A stretch of DNA of 64,000 nucleotides from assembly GCF_023715105.1 (NCBI RefSeq), contig NZ_JAMBNO010000017.1, forward strand, positions 39,593 to 103,592, in the 5' to 3' direction. Shown in pieces: positions 28,329 to 37,636 of the stretch; the first letter of the stretch is position 1; every line of letters begins with the position of its first letter. A program made the position numbers and the translations under genes. The notes beneath the pieces were generated by a model that saw only the letters and a program-made list of their open reading frames with translations, had not been told where the DNA came from and ran no database searches. This stretch comes from Hydrogenophaga intermedia. Lineage in GTDB: Bacteria > Pseudomonadota > Gammaproteobacteria > Burkholderiales > Burkholderiaceae_C.

Positions 28329-29264
28329 ATGGACCGATTGCACTCGATGCGCGCCTTCCAGAAGGTGGTGGATGAAGGCGGCTTTGCGGCCGCCGCGCGC
28401 GCCATGGACTTGTCGCCCGCTGTCGTCACCCGACTGATCGCCGACCTGGAAGAACACCTGGGCACCCGGCTGCTGCACCGCACGACCCGGCGCGTCACCC
28501 TCACCGAGGCTGGCGAGATCTACCTCGACCGTGTGCGCCAGATCCTGCTGGATCTGGAAGAAGCCAGCGCGCTGGTGAGCTCGCAGACACAGGAGCTCGC
28601 CGGCGTCTTGCGTCTACTCGCACCGCCCGTGCTGGCGACCCATGTGCTGGCACCGCTGGTGGCAGGCTTTCGACAGGCCTACCCGAAGATCCGGCTCGAC
28701 ATCGATGTCGAGAGCCACCGCGAGCCGCCGGTGGAGGACTACGACATCACGCTCATTGGCGCGGACGCGAGCTTCGATGCCAACGTCATCGCGCGCAAGG
28801 TGGTCAGCACCGAAGGTATCCTGCTGGCCTCGCCCGAGTACATCGCGCGCCGCGGTCAGCCCGCGCGTCCCGAGGATCTCGCACAACACGATGTGCTGCG
28901 CTTGAAACCGGCCTCGGGCCGAACGAGCAAATGGCGGTTGCTCAACGCCAACGAAAAAGACCGCGCCCTCGAGGTCGAGGTCGAGCCGGTGCTGTGGGCC
29001 AACCACAACGACACCCTGATGCATGCCGCACTGGATGGCGCCGGCATCACCGCCACCTCGGTGGAACTGGCCGCGCCGCTCCTGGCCGACGGCGACCTGG
29101 TGCGCGTGCTCAGCCCCTGGATCACCAACCGCCTGACCATGTACGCCGCCCTGCCCAGCCGCAAATTCGTGCCGCGGCGCACGCAGGTCTTTCTCGACCA
29201 CCTCACGCAACAGACGCGCGCGCGCGTCGACCAGGCCCTGGCGTCCTGCATGGCCTGCGATTGA
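28329..29264 (+). CDS. LysR-family transcriptional regulator
   Basis: Regulator of 311 aa. The N-terminal winged helix is standard for the family (MDRLHSMRAFQKVVDEGGFAA followed by the recognition helix SPAVVTRLIADLE). Residues about 90-300 form the substrate-binding effector domain (LRLLAPPVLATHVLAPLV). It resembles AaeR/DmlR-type regulators of the CrgA subgroup. It ends just before an SDR gene on the same strand, with the stop TGA overlapping an ATG, so the two are likely co-expressed. Confidence 0.92.
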   Translation: MDRLHSMRAFQKVVDEGGFAAAARAMDLSPAVVTRLIADLEEHLGTRLLHRTTRRVTLTEAGEIYLDRVRQILLDLEEASALVSSQTQELAGVLRLLAPPVLATHVLAPLVAGFRQAYPKIRLDIDVESHREPPVEDYDITLIGADASFDANVIARKVVSTEGILLASPEYIARRGQPARPEDLAQHDVLRLKPASGRTSKWRLLNANEKDRALEVEVEPVLWANHNDTLMHAALDGAGITATSVELAAPLLADGDLVRVLSPWITNRLTMYAALPSRKFVPRRTQVFLDHLTQQTRARVDQALASCMACD

Positions 29265-29275
29265 TGGAGACACCC

Positions 29276-30058
29276 ATGCCCGATTCGAGCAACGTCCACT
29301 TCGGCCACCAGGGCCGCGTCGTCATCGTCACCGGCGGTGCACAAGGCATTGGCGAGGCCTGCGTGCGGCGCTTCGCGCGCGAAGGCGCACAGGTGGTGAT
29401 CGCCGACCTGGCGCGCGAGGCTGGCGAGGCCGTGGCACGCGAGACCGGCGCTCGCTTCATCGGCTGCGACGTGGGCGACAAGACCCAGGTCGACGCCCTG
29501 GTGGCGCAGACCGTGGCCGCGCACGGTCGTATCGACGTGCTGGTGAACAACGCCGGCATCTTCAAGGCGGCCGATTTCCTGGACATCACCGAAGCCGATT
29601 TCGATGCCGTGCTGCGCGTCAACCTCAAAGGCGCCTTCCTCATGGCGCAGGCCGCAGCGCGCGCCATGGTGCAGGGCGGCACGCGTGGCGCCATCGTGCA
29701 CATGAGCTCGGTCAACGGCGTCATGGCCATCCCCACCATCGCCAGCTACAACGTCAGCAAGGGCGGCATCAACCAGCTCACCCGCGTGATGGCGCTGGCG
29801 CTGGCCGACCACGGCATCCGCGTCAACGCGGTGGCGCCGGGCACGATTGCCACCGAACTGGCTGCCCAGGCGGTGCTCACCAGCGACGACGCGCGCCGCA
29901 AGATCCTGGGCCGCACGCCCATGAAGCGCCTGGGCGAACCCGGAGAAATCGCCGATGTGGTGGCTTGGCTGGCCAGCGATGCGGCCAGCTATGTGACAGG
30001 CGAGATTGTCACGGTGGATGGCGGGCGCATGGCGTTGAACTACACCGTGCCGGTCTGA
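29276..30058 (+). CDS. SDR family dehydrogenase (FabG-like)
   Basis: Classical short-chain dehydrogenase of 260 aa: cofactor motif TGGAQGIG (about 19-26), NNAG at about 92, catalytic Ser (HMSSVNGV), Tyr-Lys (YNVSKGG) and the VNAVAPGTIATEL loop. Asp in VVIADLA after beta-2 suggests NAD preference. Substrate unknown; cyclic or branched alcohols are typical for this subgroup. SD GGAGA precedes ATG 29276; an ATG at 29264 overlaps the LysR stop and is a second possibility. Confidence 0.92.
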   Translation: MPDSSNVHFGHQGRVVIVTGGAQGIGEACVRRFAREGAQVVIADLAREAGEAVARETGARFIGCDVGDKTQVDALVAQTVAAHGRIDVLVNNAGIFKAADFLDITEADFDAVLRVNLKGAFLMAQAAARAMVQGGTRGAIVHMSSVNGVMAIPTIASYNVSKGGINQLTRVMALALADHGIRVNAVAPGTIATELAAQAVLTSDDARRKILGRTPMKRLGEPGEIADVVAWLASDAASYVTGEIVTVDGGRMALNYTVPV

Positions 30059-30118
30059 GAAGGCGGGAACTTCCCCGGCCGGGGTGACGTCCATTGCGAC
30101 TTGACACTGAATGAGTGC

Positions 30119-31150
30119 ATGCGAACACCCTGCTTGGTCCTCTCGGGCCTGCTGCTGCTGAGCCCTGCGGCGGCCCAAAACAACGACAACACCGCCGGCG
30201 CGCCGGTCATCACCGCCAGCGCCACCCTCGAACCCGACCGCGTCGTGCTGGAACTGCTCGGCAGCGCACAGGCGCGCGCCTCGGTCTCGCTGTACCCCGA
30301 GGTGGAGGGCGAGGTGGCCGAGGTGCTGTTCCAGGCCGGCCAGCGCGTGCGCGCTGGCCAGATTTTGGTGCGGCTGGACGACACCCAGCAGCGGCTGGCG
30401 GTGCAACTGGCCGAGGCGCAGTGGCGCGTGGCGCGGGTGGTGGCGCAACGGTTGCAGGCCACGCGCGGCACCGGCGCCGTGCCCGACACCGAGATCGACC
30501 AGGCCGTGGCCGAAGCGCGCACGCGCGAGATCACGCTTGCGCAGGCTCGCGAGGACCTCGCCGATCGCGTGCTGCGCGCACCGTTTGCGGGGGTGGTGGG
30601 CATCCCCGCGGTCGAGCGCGGCGATCGCGTCTCGCGCACCACGCTGGTGTCGACGCTGGACGACCGGCGCGAGATTCTGGTGGACATTGATCTGCCCGAG
30701 GCCTGGCTGGCGCGCGTGCGCGTCGGCCAGGCGCTGCAGGCCAGCACGCCCGCTTTCGCGGGCCAGACCTTCGAGGGCCAGGTGCGCGACATCGACAGCC
30801 GCGTGGACCCGCTGGTGCGCACGGTGCGCGTGCGCGCCGCGCTGGACAACGCGGACGATCGCCTGCGTGCGGGCATGTCGTTCCAGGTGCGCCTGGTCTT
30901 CGAGGGCGAACCCCTGGTGAGCGCGCCCGAGCTTGCACTGCAATTCGGCAACGACGGCGGCTACGTGTGGACGGTGCGCGATGGCAAGGCCGAAGCCGTG
31001 GCCGCGCAGGTGGTGCGCCGCGAGGACGGCCGCGTGCGCTTGCGAAGCGCGCTGCGCGAGGGCGACACGGTGGTGGTGGAAGGCGTGCAGCGCCTGCGCG
31101 ACGGCCGTGCGGTGCGCGTGGTCGGCCAGCGCAACGGTGACGCGCGTTGA
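30119..31150 (+). CDS. RND efflux periplasmic adaptor (MFP)
   Basis: Membrane fusion protein of 343 aa. Signal peptide 1-19 (LVLSGLLLLSPAAAQ). Domains in order: barrel-sandwich/lipoyl half (LYPEVEGEVAEVLFQAGQ, RVRAGQILVRLDD), a short helical hairpin, and beta-barrel with VDIDLPEAWLARVRVGQ. It links the RND pump to an outer-membrane channel. The TTG at 30101 could start further upstream. Its stop overlaps the pump start region, so they form an operon. Confidence 0.92.
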   Translation: MRTPCLVLSGLLLLSPAAAQNNDNTAGAPVITASATLEPDRVVLELLGSAQARASVSLYPEVEGEVAEVLFQAGQRVRAGQILVRLDDTQQRLAVQLAEAQWRVARVVAQRLQATRGTGAVPDTEIDQAVAEARTREITLAQAREDLADRVLRAPFAGVVGIPAVERGDRVSRTTLVSTLDDRREILVDIDLPEAWLARVRVGQALQASTPAFAGQTFEGQVRDIDSRVDPLVRTVRVRAALDNADDRLRAGMSFQVRLVFEGEPLVSAPELALQFGNDGGYVWTVRDGKAEAVAAQVVRREDGRVRLRSALREGDTVVVEGVQRLRDGRAVRVVGQRNGDAR

Positions 31151-31152
31151 GC

Positions 31153-34100
31153 ATGGCCGGCATGACCGACGACCGCGCAGACGACCTGCCCGCCCTGGCG
31201 ATACGCCGCCCTTGGCTGGTGGCGGTGCTCAACCTGCTCATCGTCATTGCCGGCCTGGGTGCCTGGCTGGGCGTGGAGGTGCGCGAGTTGCCCAACATCG
31301 ACCGCCCGATCGTCGCGGTGCGCGCCGACTACCCCGGCGCCGCGCCCGAGACGCTGGACGCCGAGGTCACGCGCGTGCTCGAAGGCGCGGCCGCACGCGT
31401 TCCCGGCGTGTACCTCGTTCGCTCGGCCAGCGAGGAAGGCAACCTGCGCGTCAGCATCGAATTCAACCCCGACGTCGACCTGGTGGACGCCGCCAACGAT
31501 GTGCGCGACGCGGTGGCGCGCGTGCAGGGCACGCTGCCCGAAGGCATCGAGAACCTCACCGTGGTGAAGGCCGATGCCGACGCCGAGCCGGTGATGCGCC
31601 TGGCCGTGTCCAGCACCACCCTGCCAGTGGACGAGCTCTCACGCGTGGTCGAGGACCGCATCGAGCCCGAACTGGTGTCGGTGGCCGGCGTGGCCGACAT
31701 CGCCCTGTTCGGCGAGCGCCAGCGCGTCATGCGCGTGCGCATCGACCCACTGCGCCTGGCGGCCTACAACCTCGCGGTCGGCGATGTGGCCGATGTACTG
31801 GCTGGCGCACGCATCGACGTACCGGCGGGCAGCCTCGAACTGGCCAACCAGGAACTGCTGGTGCGCGCCAATGCCACCGCCGCCACACCGCAGGCGCTGC
31901 GCGATCTGCGGCTGACCCCGCGCGTGCGCCTGGGCGAAGTGGCCGACGTGTTCTACAGCCCCGCCGACCCCACGGCCTACGTGCGGCTCAACGGCGAATC
32001 GGTCATCAGCCTGGGCGTCGTGCGCCAGGCGCAGTCCAACAGCGTCGCGATCTCCGAAGGTATCCGCGCGGCGATCGAGCGCATCAACCGCGACATGCCC
32101 GAACTGCGCCTGAGCGTCGTGTCCGACGATGCGGTGTTCATCCGCGGCGCCATCCGCGAGGTGGTGGGCAGTCTGCTGCTGGCCGGCGTCATCGTGGTGG
32201 CCGTGGTGGGCGTGTTCCTCGGCCAGTGGCGAGCCACGCTGGTGCCGGCGGTGGCGATCCCGATCGCCCTGATCGGCACCCTCGCGGCCATCTGGCTGCT
32301 TGGCTTCTCGATCAACCTGCTCACCCTGCTGGCCCTGCTGCTGGCCACCGGTCTGGTGGTGGACGATGCCATCGTCGTGCTGGAAAACATCCAGCGACAG
32401 CGCAGCCTGCGCCTGCCCCCACGGGCGGCCGCGGTCATCGGCACGCGGGAGGTGTTCTTCGCCATCGTGGCCACCACCGCCACACTGGTGTCGGTGTTCG
32501 TGCCGATCTCCTTCCTGCCATCGGCCGCGGGCCGCCTGTTCGCCGAGTTCGGTTTCGTGATGGCGATCTCGGTGGCGATCTCTTCTTTTGTCGCACTTTC
32601 GCTTGGCCCGATGATCGCGGCGCGGCTGCCCGAAGACCGTGCGCCGGGCCGCCTCGGGCGCGCGCTGGCCGGCGTGGGCGACCACAGCCTGGTGCTGTAC
32701 CGCCGCCTCATCGCACATGCACTCGATCGCGCCTGGTGGCTGCTCGCCCTGTGCCTGGGCACCGCCGCCCTGGGCGCCTGGGGCTACACCCAGTTGCGCA
32801 GCGAGCTCACGCCCGCGGAAGACCGCGGCGTGCTCGTGGTGCGCCTGGACGGCCCCGACGGCGTGGGTCTGTCCTACGTGGATCGCCAGCTTGAAGACGT
32901 GCTTGAGCGCATGCAGCCGCTCAAGGACGAAGGCCTGGTAGAGAACATCTTCACCATCACCGGCCGCTTCGATCCCAACCGGGCAGAGATCGTGGCGCCG
33001 CTGATGGACTGGGGGCTGCGTGACAAGAGCCAGGCGCAGATCGCCGCGCGTCTGCGCACCGCGCTCGATGATTTCGCGGGCGTGCGCGTGCGCATCCTCA
33101 GCGGCAACAGCCTGGGCGTTGGCGGCGGCGATGGCAGCGTGCAGTTCGCCATCACCGGCGACGAATACGGCCGCATTGCCGATGCCGCCCGCGCCTTTGC
33201 GGCGCGCATCGAGGACGGGGTACCCCAGTTGCGCGACGTGGTGGTGAACTACAACGCCTCGCAGCCGCAGCTCACCTTGCGCATCGACCGCGAGCGAGCC
33301 GCTGCGCTTGGCGTACCGCTGCAGGGTCTGGAGACCACCCTGCGTGCGCTGGTGGACGGCACCGAGCTCGTCGAGATCAGCATCGACGACCGCAACGTGC
33401 CGGAGTTCCTGCAGTCCAGCGCACGCGGTGCGACCGACCCCGGGCAGCTGCTCTCGTACACCGTGCGCGCGCAGACGCCCGAGGGCGAGCGGCTGGTGCC
33501 GCTGGGACAATTCGTGCGCTTCGAGGAATCGTCGATCGCGGGTGAGCTCAACCGCCTCGGCCAGCGCCGCGCGGTGGAGCTCAGCGCGCTGGCGGCCGAC
33601 GGGGTTTCGCTGCAGCAGGCGGTGGACTCACTGCGCAGCCTCGCCGCCACCGAGTTGCCGCCCGGCATGGGCCTGCTGCTGCGCGGCGACGCCGCCACAC
33701 TGGAGCAGACCGGCCGCGACGTTGGCGTGACCTTCGCCATCGCGCTGCTGGTGGTCTTTCTGGTGCTGGTGGCGCAGTTCGAAAGCCTGGCCAGTGCCAC
33801 GGTCGTGCTGCTCAGCGTGCCCTTTGGCCTGGCAGCCGCCGTCTTCGCCATGCTGGCCAGCGGCACCTCACTGAACATCTACAGCCAGATCGGCCTGCTG
33901 CTGCTGGTGGGCGTGATGGCCAAGAACAGCATCCTGATGGTGGAGTTCGCCGACCAGTTGCGCGATGCCGGGCGCAGCGTGCGCGAGGCTGCCCAGGAGG
34001 CCGCCATCACGCGGTTGCGGCCCATCATGATGACCATGGCCTCCACCGTGCTCGGCGCGCTGCCGCTGGTGCTGGGCAGCGGCGCGGGTGCCGAGTCGCG

Positions 34101-34281
34101 CGCCGCCATCGGCTGGGTCATCTTCGGCGGCCTGTCCATCGCGGCCCTGTTCACGCTGTTTCTCACGCCGGTGCTCTACCTCGGCATTGCGCGCTTTGCC
34201 AAGCCGCGCGCCAACCAAGGCGAACGGCTGCGCGCCGAGATGGCGCAGACCGCTGCGCAGGCCACCGACGAAGCGAACTGA
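31153..34281 (+). CDS. RND family efflux pump, inner-membrane subunit
   Basis: Proton-driven exporter of 1042 aa, full length for an AcrB/MdtC-type HAE1 pump. The first helix is LVAVLNLLIVIAGLGAWLGV. Helix 4 carries the proton-relay Asp pair in GLVVDDAIVVLENI (about 405). The second half repeats the topology with GVMAKNSILMVEFADQLRDAG and RPIMMTMASTVLGALPLVLG. Substrate cannot be read from sequence. No outer-membrane factor follows; a convergent MFS gene does. A TTG at 31147 overlapping the adaptor stop is an alternative start. Confidence 0.95.
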   Translation: MAGMTDDRADDLPALAIRRPWLVAVLNLLIVIAGLGAWLGVEVRELPNIDRPIVAVRADYPGAAPETLDAEVTRVLEGAAARVPGVYLVRSASEEGNLRVSIEFNPDVDLVDAANDVRDAVARVQGTLPEGIENLTVVKADADAEPVMRLAVSSTTLPVDELSRVVEDRIEPELVSVAGVADIALFGERQRVMRVRIDPLRLAAYNLAVGDVADVLAGARIDVPAGSLELANQELLVRANATAATPQALRDLRLTPRVRLGEVADVFYSPADPTAYVRLNGESVISLGVVRQAQSNSVAISEGIRAAIERINRDMPELRLSVVSDDAVFIRGAIREVVGSLLLAGVIVVAVVGVFLGQWRATLVPAVAIPIALIGTLAAIWLLGFSINLLTLLALLLATGLVVDDAIVVLENIQRQRSLRLPPRAAAVIGTREVFFAIVATTATLVSVFVPISFLPSAAGRLFAEFGFVMAISVAISSFVALSLGPMIAARLPEDRAPGRLGRALAGVGDHSLVLYRRLIAHALDRAWWLLALCLGTAALGAWGYTQLRSELTPAEDRGVLVVRLDGPDGVGLSYVDRQLEDVLERMQPLKDEGLVENIFTITGRFDPNRAEIVAPLMDWGLRDKSQAQIAARLRTALDDFAGVRVRILSGNSLGVGGGDGSVQFAITGDEYGRIADAARAFAARIEDGVPQLRDVVVNYNASQPQLTLRIDRERAAALGVPLQGLETTLRALVDGTELVEISIDDRNVPEFLQSSARGATDPGQLLSYTVRAQTPEGERLVPLGQFVRFEESSIAGELNRLGQRRAVELSALAADGVSLQQAVDSLRSLAATELPPGMGLLLRGDAATLEQTGRDVGVTFAIALLVVFLVLVAQFESLASATVVLLSVPFGLAAAVFAMLASGTSLNIYSQIGLLLLVGVMAKNSILMVEFADQLRDAGRSVREAAQEAAITRLRPIMMTMASTVLGALPLVLGSGAGAESRAAIGWVIFGGLSIAALFTLFLTPVLYLGIARFAKPRANQGERLRAEMAQTAAQATDEAN

Positions 34282-34304
34282 GCGCGGGTCGGCCCCGCAA
34301 GGCC

Positions 34305-35525
34305 TCAAGCCGGCTGCACACGCGGCGCGGGCCGTGCCTCGCGAATCGGCAGGTGCACCAGCGCGGCGCCCACGGCGAGCACGATGTCGATGTACCAGAC
34401 CCAGTCGTAGTTGCCCGTGGCCTCGAACACGCGCCCGCCCAGCCAGGCGCCGAGAAAGCCGCCGATCTGGTGCGCAAACATCACCGCGCCGAACAGCATG
34501 GCCAGGTTGCCCACGCCGAAGAATTTGGCCACCAGGCCCACCGTGGGCGGCACGGTGGACAGGAAGGTGAGCCCCATCACCGCGGCGAACACCAGCATCA
34601 CCGCCTCCGTCTTGGGGGCCAGCAGGAACACCAGTACCGCCAGGGCACGCGTGGCGTACACCAGCGCCAGCAGCGACTTCATGCGCCAGCGGCCGACGGC
34701 CCAACCCATGGCCAGGCTGCCGACGATGTTGAACAGGCCGATGATGCCCAGCGCCCACGCGCCCACCGGTGCCGGCAGACCGCAGGCAGCCACCACGCCC
34801 GGCAGGTGGGTGGCCAGGAAAGCGACGTGGAAACCGCAGACGAAAAAGCCGGCCGACAGCATGAGATAGCCCGGGTGGCGCAGCGCCTTGCCCAGCGCCT
34901 CGCGGGCAGGCAGCGCGACGGGCGCTGCAGCCCCGGCAGGCGACAGCGGCCCGCCGCGCAGCACGAATGCCGCCGGCAAGGCCAGCAGTACGATGAGCGC
35001 CAGCGCCTGCAGTGCACCCACCCAGCCCAGGCTCGCCGTGAGCGTGGCCGCCAGCGGTGCCATCAGGAACTGGCCGAACGAGCCGCCCGCGTTGACCACG
35101 CCGGTGGCCAGGCCGCGCCGCTCGGGTGGGATCAACCGGCTGGTGGCCGCCATCAGCACCGACGGCCCCGCCATGCCGGCGCCGCCCGCGGCCAGGATGC
35201 CGAGCGCGACGATCAGGCCCCAGGTGCTCGTCATGTAGGGCGTGAGGAAGGTGCCCAGGGCCACCAGACTCACGCCAAGCAGCAGCACACGGCCCGCGCC
35301 CACGCGGTCGGCAAAGGCACCCGCAAACGGCTGCGTGAGGCCCCACCAGAGCTGGCCGAAGGCAAACGCCAGGCTGATGCTGGCCACACCCAGGCCGGTG
35401 GCCGTGTTGATGGGCGAGAGGAAGAAACCCATGGTCTGGCGCGTGCCCATGGTGAGTGCAAAGGTGCCGGCCGCCGCCAGCAGCACCAGCCACCACAGGC
35501 GGGTGCGCGAGTCATTCGTGGCCAA
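34305..35525 (-). CDS. MFS transporter
   Basis: Major facilitator of 406 aa with 12 hydrophobic helices (WLVLLAAAGTFALTMGTRQTMG first) and a central loop near 190-210. It resembles the oxalate/formate or monocarboxylate-type exporters of the same class (NTATGLGVASISLAFAFGQLWWG), substrate unknown. I choose TTG 35525 as start because AAGGAG lies 6 nt before it; the upstream TTG 35546 would lack a comparable site. It overlaps the marR stop by 14 bases, so it is coupled to that regulator. Confidence 0.88.
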   Translation of the reverse strand: MATNDSRTRLWWLVLLAAAGTFALTMGTRQTMGFFLSPINTATGLGVASISLAFAFGQLWWGLTQPFAGAFADRVGAGRVLLLGVSLVALGTFLTPYMTSTWGLIVALGILAAGGAGMAGPSVLMAATSRLIPPERRGLATGVVNAGGSFGQFLMAPLAATLTASLGWVGALQALALIVLLALPAAFVLRGGPLSPAGAAAPVALPAREALGKALRHPGYLMLSAGFFVCGFHVAFLATHLPGVVAACGLPAPVGAWALGIIGLFNIVGSLAMGWAVGRWRMKSLLALVYATRALAVLVFLLAPKTEAVMLVFAAVMGLTFLSTVPPTVGLVAKFFGVGNLAMLFGAVMFAHQIGGFLGAWLGGRVFEATGNYDWVWYIDIVLAVGAALVHLPIREARPAPRVQPA

Positions 35526-35988
35526 GGTCGGCTCCTTCGTCGTCAAGGATCGTCAGAGATTCGTCGATCAGGGCGTGCAGCGCCACCACGCGCTGTGCAC
35601 CCAGGCGTGCATTGAGCGCCTCCTGCGCGGCGCGCCAGCGGCGCTGCGCTTCGGTGCGCTTGGCGTGACCGTCGGCCGTGGCCTGGATGAACCAGCTGCG
35701 CGCGTCGGGCCCGGGGGCCTGCTCCACCCACCCCGCGTCGATCAGCGGGCGCAGGTTGCGCGACAGCGTGGAAGCACTCATGTGCATCTGCTGCGCCAGC
35801 TCCACCGCGCGGATCGGCCCGAGCTTGCAGATGTAGGACAGCAGCGAATACTGCGTGGTCTTCAGGCCAGTCTTGCCGACCTCGGCGTCGTAATGCGCGC
35901 CGACCACACGCACCAGCTGGCGCAGCTTGAGGTTGGTGCAGCCCTGCGGCTTGACGGTGGTGCTTGACGCGGCGGTGACAGGCGACAT
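35512..35988 (-). CDS. MarR-family transcriptional regulator
   Basis: Winged-helix regulator of 158 aa. DNA-binding core: QYSLLSYICKLGPIRAVELAQQMHMSASTLSRNLRPLIDAGWVE (helix-turn-helix near 55-95). It probably represses itself, the downstream MFS gene and perhaps the divergent thioesterase, in response to a small aromatic ligand. Start ATG 35988 is proposed because the predicted -10 TACAAT overlaps ATG 35997 and would place the first transcribed base at or beside this ATG, making the mRNA leaderless. Confidence 0.88.
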   Translation of the reverse strand: MSPVTAASSTTVKPQGCTNLKLRQLVRVVGAHYDAEVGKTGLKTTQYSLLSYICKLGPIRAVELAQQMHMSASTLSRNLRPLIDAGWVEQAPGPDARSWFIQATADGHAKRTEAQRRWRAAQEALNARLGAQRVVALHALIDESLTILDDEGADLGHE

Positions 35989-35995
35989 GCTGATC

Positions 35996-36023
35996 ATTGT
36001 ATCTACAATTCATGCATATGCAA
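35996..36023 (-). promoter_or_regulatory. marR promoter with two palindromic operators
   Basis: On the minus strand, -35 TTGCAT (36018-36023), 16-base spacer, -10 TACAAT (35996-36001). Two palindromes overlap these elements: ATTGTA-TC-TACAAT (35996-36009) on the -10 and TGCATATGCA (36013-36022) on the -35. Binding of MarR here would block its own transcription and could affect the divergent thioesterase. Confidence 0.65.
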
Positions 36024-36040
36024 CTTTATCGGAGAAACCC

Positions 36041-36571
36041 ATGAGCGACACCCTGGAACAATGGCTGGCGGAGGAGAAGGCCGTGCTGGAGATGATGGGC
36101 CGCGGCCCGGGTGCAGGCGTTGCCACGGCCGAACAAGTGACCGGCAGGAGCGGGCTGGAACTGATGCAGGCCATGCTGCGCGGCGAGCTGCCCTACCCGC
36201 CCATCGCGGCCACGCTGGACTTCACCCTGCTGAGCGTGGACGACGGCATGGCCACCTTCCAGGGCACCCCACTGCCACGGCACTTCAATCCGATGGGCAC
36301 GGTGCACGGCGGCTGGTTCGCCACCCTGCTCGACTCGGCGCTGGGCTGCGCCGTGCACACCAAGATGCCGCCCGGCCGCGCCTACACCACCGCCGAGCTC
36401 GGCGTGAACCTGGTGAAGGCACTGTCACCCAAGGTGCCGCGCGTGCGCGCCATCGGTCGGGTCATTCACGCCGGGCGCCAACTGGCCACCGCCGAGGCCC
36501 GCCTGGTGGGCCCGGACGGCACCCTGTACGCGCATGCCACGACAACCTGCCTGGTTTTCGAAGCAAGGTGA
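36041..36571 (+). CDS. PaaI-family hotdog thioesterase
   Basis: Thioesterase of 176 aa. The motif [22 protein letters not shown] (His-Gly-Gly and following Asp) is the PaaI/YbgC-type hotdog active site that hydrolyses aromatic acyl-CoA thioesters. SD GGAG lies before ATG 36041. It is divergent from marR and probably shares its control; gloA follows 10 bases later. Confidence 0.92.
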   Translation: MSDTLEQWLAEEKAVLEMMGRGPGAGVATAEQVTGRSGLELMQAMLRGELPYPPIAATLDFTLLSVDDGMATFQGTPLPRHFNPMGTVHGGWFATLLDSALGCAVHTKMPPGRAYTTAELGVNLVKALSPKVPRVRAIGRVIHAGRQLATAEARLVGPDGTLYAHATTTCLVFEAR

Positions 36572-36581
36572 CAATCACGCC

Positions 36582-36995
36582 ATGCGAATCCTTCACACCA
36601 TGCTGCGCGTGGGCAACCTGCAGCGCTCGATCGACTTCTACACCAACGTGCTCGGCATGAAGCTGCTGCGCACCTCCGAGAACCCCGAGTACAAGTACTC
36701 GCTTGCTTTCCTCGGCTTCGAGAGCAATCCGGCGCAGGCCGAGATCGAGCTCACCTACAACTGGGGGGTGGAGCAGTACGAGATGGGCACCGCCTACGGC
36801 CATATCGCCCTGGGCGTGGCGGACGCCTACGCGGCCTGCGAGAAGATCAAGGCCGCCGGCGGCAACGTGACGCGCGAGGCCGGCCCGGTAAAGGGCGGCA
36901 CCACGGTGATCGCCTTCGTGACGGACCCGGACGGCTACAAGATCGAATTGATACAACGCGCCGACGATCAGGCGGCGGGCCAGGGGCTGCGCTGA
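36582..36995 (+). CDS. gloA: lactoylglutathione lyase (glyoxalase I)
   Basis: Glyoxalase I of 137 aa, usual length. It converts the methylglyoxal-glutathione hemithioacetal to S-lactoylglutathione. Metal ligands of the Ni-type enzyme are in place: His5 ([10 protein letters not shown]), Glu in EIELTYNW (about 56), His in YGHIALGV (about 74) and Glu in GYKIELIQ (about 122). ATG 36582 starts directly at the conserved MRILHTM. It may be co-transcribed with the PaaI-type gene. Confidence 0.95.
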   Translation: MRILHTMLRVGNLQRSIDFYTNVLGMKLLRTSENPEYKYSLAFLGFESNPAQAEIELTYNWGVEQYEMGTAYGHIALGVADAYAACEKIKAAGGNVTREAGPVKGGTTVIAFVTDPDGYKIELIQRADDQAAGQGLR

Positions 36996-37006
36996 TTGCG
37001 GCGACA

Positions 37007-37050
37007 GGCCCGAGAAAAAGGCCACCCGCGGGTGGCCTTTTTCTCGGGCC
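37007..37050. terminator. bidirectional terminator
   Basis: Perfect 20-bp stem (37007-37026 / 37031-37050) with a CGCG loop. The A5 and T5 runs in the stem give a U-run on either strand, serving gloA (+) and the OmpA-like gene (-). Confidence 0.92.
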
Positions 37051-37061
37051 GCGCGCCACGC

Positions 37062-37571
37062 TCAGCGGGCGATCACCACCTCGACCCGACGCGCTTCGGC
37101 GTTGGCGCCGCTGCCGGTGGTCATCTCGGGCTTCTTCAGCTCCAGGCTGGATTCGGCCACGCCGGCACCGATGAGTGCATCGCGCACCGCGAGGGCACGC
37201 TGCCTGGCCAGTTCGGCGTTGAAGGCCGGATCGCCGGTGGCGTCGTGAAAGCCCGAAATCACCAGCCGTGCGCCGTCCTTGGCCGCGGCGATGGCCTCGC
37301 CCAGGGCGGCGAGCGCGCCTGGCGCAAGCTCGGCCTTGCCGGAGGCGAAGTAGAACTTCACCACACCGTTCTCGACCACCACGCTGGCATCGGACGACGG
37401 CAGGCTGGCCGCGGCCGGTACGGTGGTGCCGGCGGCTGGCGCCGTGGCGGGCTTGACGCCACGTGCCGAGAACACGCCCAGGCCCAACACACTGCCAACG
37501 ATGAGCGTGATGAGGGCAATCAGCACCACCGCGACGACACGCTGCTCGGGTTCGCTATCCTGTGTGGCCAT
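37062..37571 (-). CDS. membrane-anchored OmpA-family protein
   Basis: Protein of 169 aa with a single N-terminal helix (VVAVVLIALITLIVGSVLGLGVF, about 12-35), an Ala/Pro/Thr-rich linker, and an OmpA-like peptidoglycan-binding domain: VVKFYFASGKAELAPGA and FHDATGDPAFNAELARQRA. It anchors in the inner membrane and would bind peptidoglycan. It has no partner gene nearby. Confidence 0.9.
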   Translation of the reverse strand: MATQDSEPEQRVVAVVLIALITLIVGSVLGLGVFSARGVKPATAPAAGTTVPAAASLPSSDASVVVENGVVKFYFASGKAELAPGALAALGEAIAAAKDGARLVISGFHDATGDPAFNAELARQRALAVRDALIGAGVAESSLELKKPEMTTGSGANAEARRVEVVIAR

Positions 37572-37636
37572 GCGACGGATTCCTCAAATGTGGTGTGACA
37601 GACAAGCCTGCGATTGTAGGCAGGCCACGTGACACC

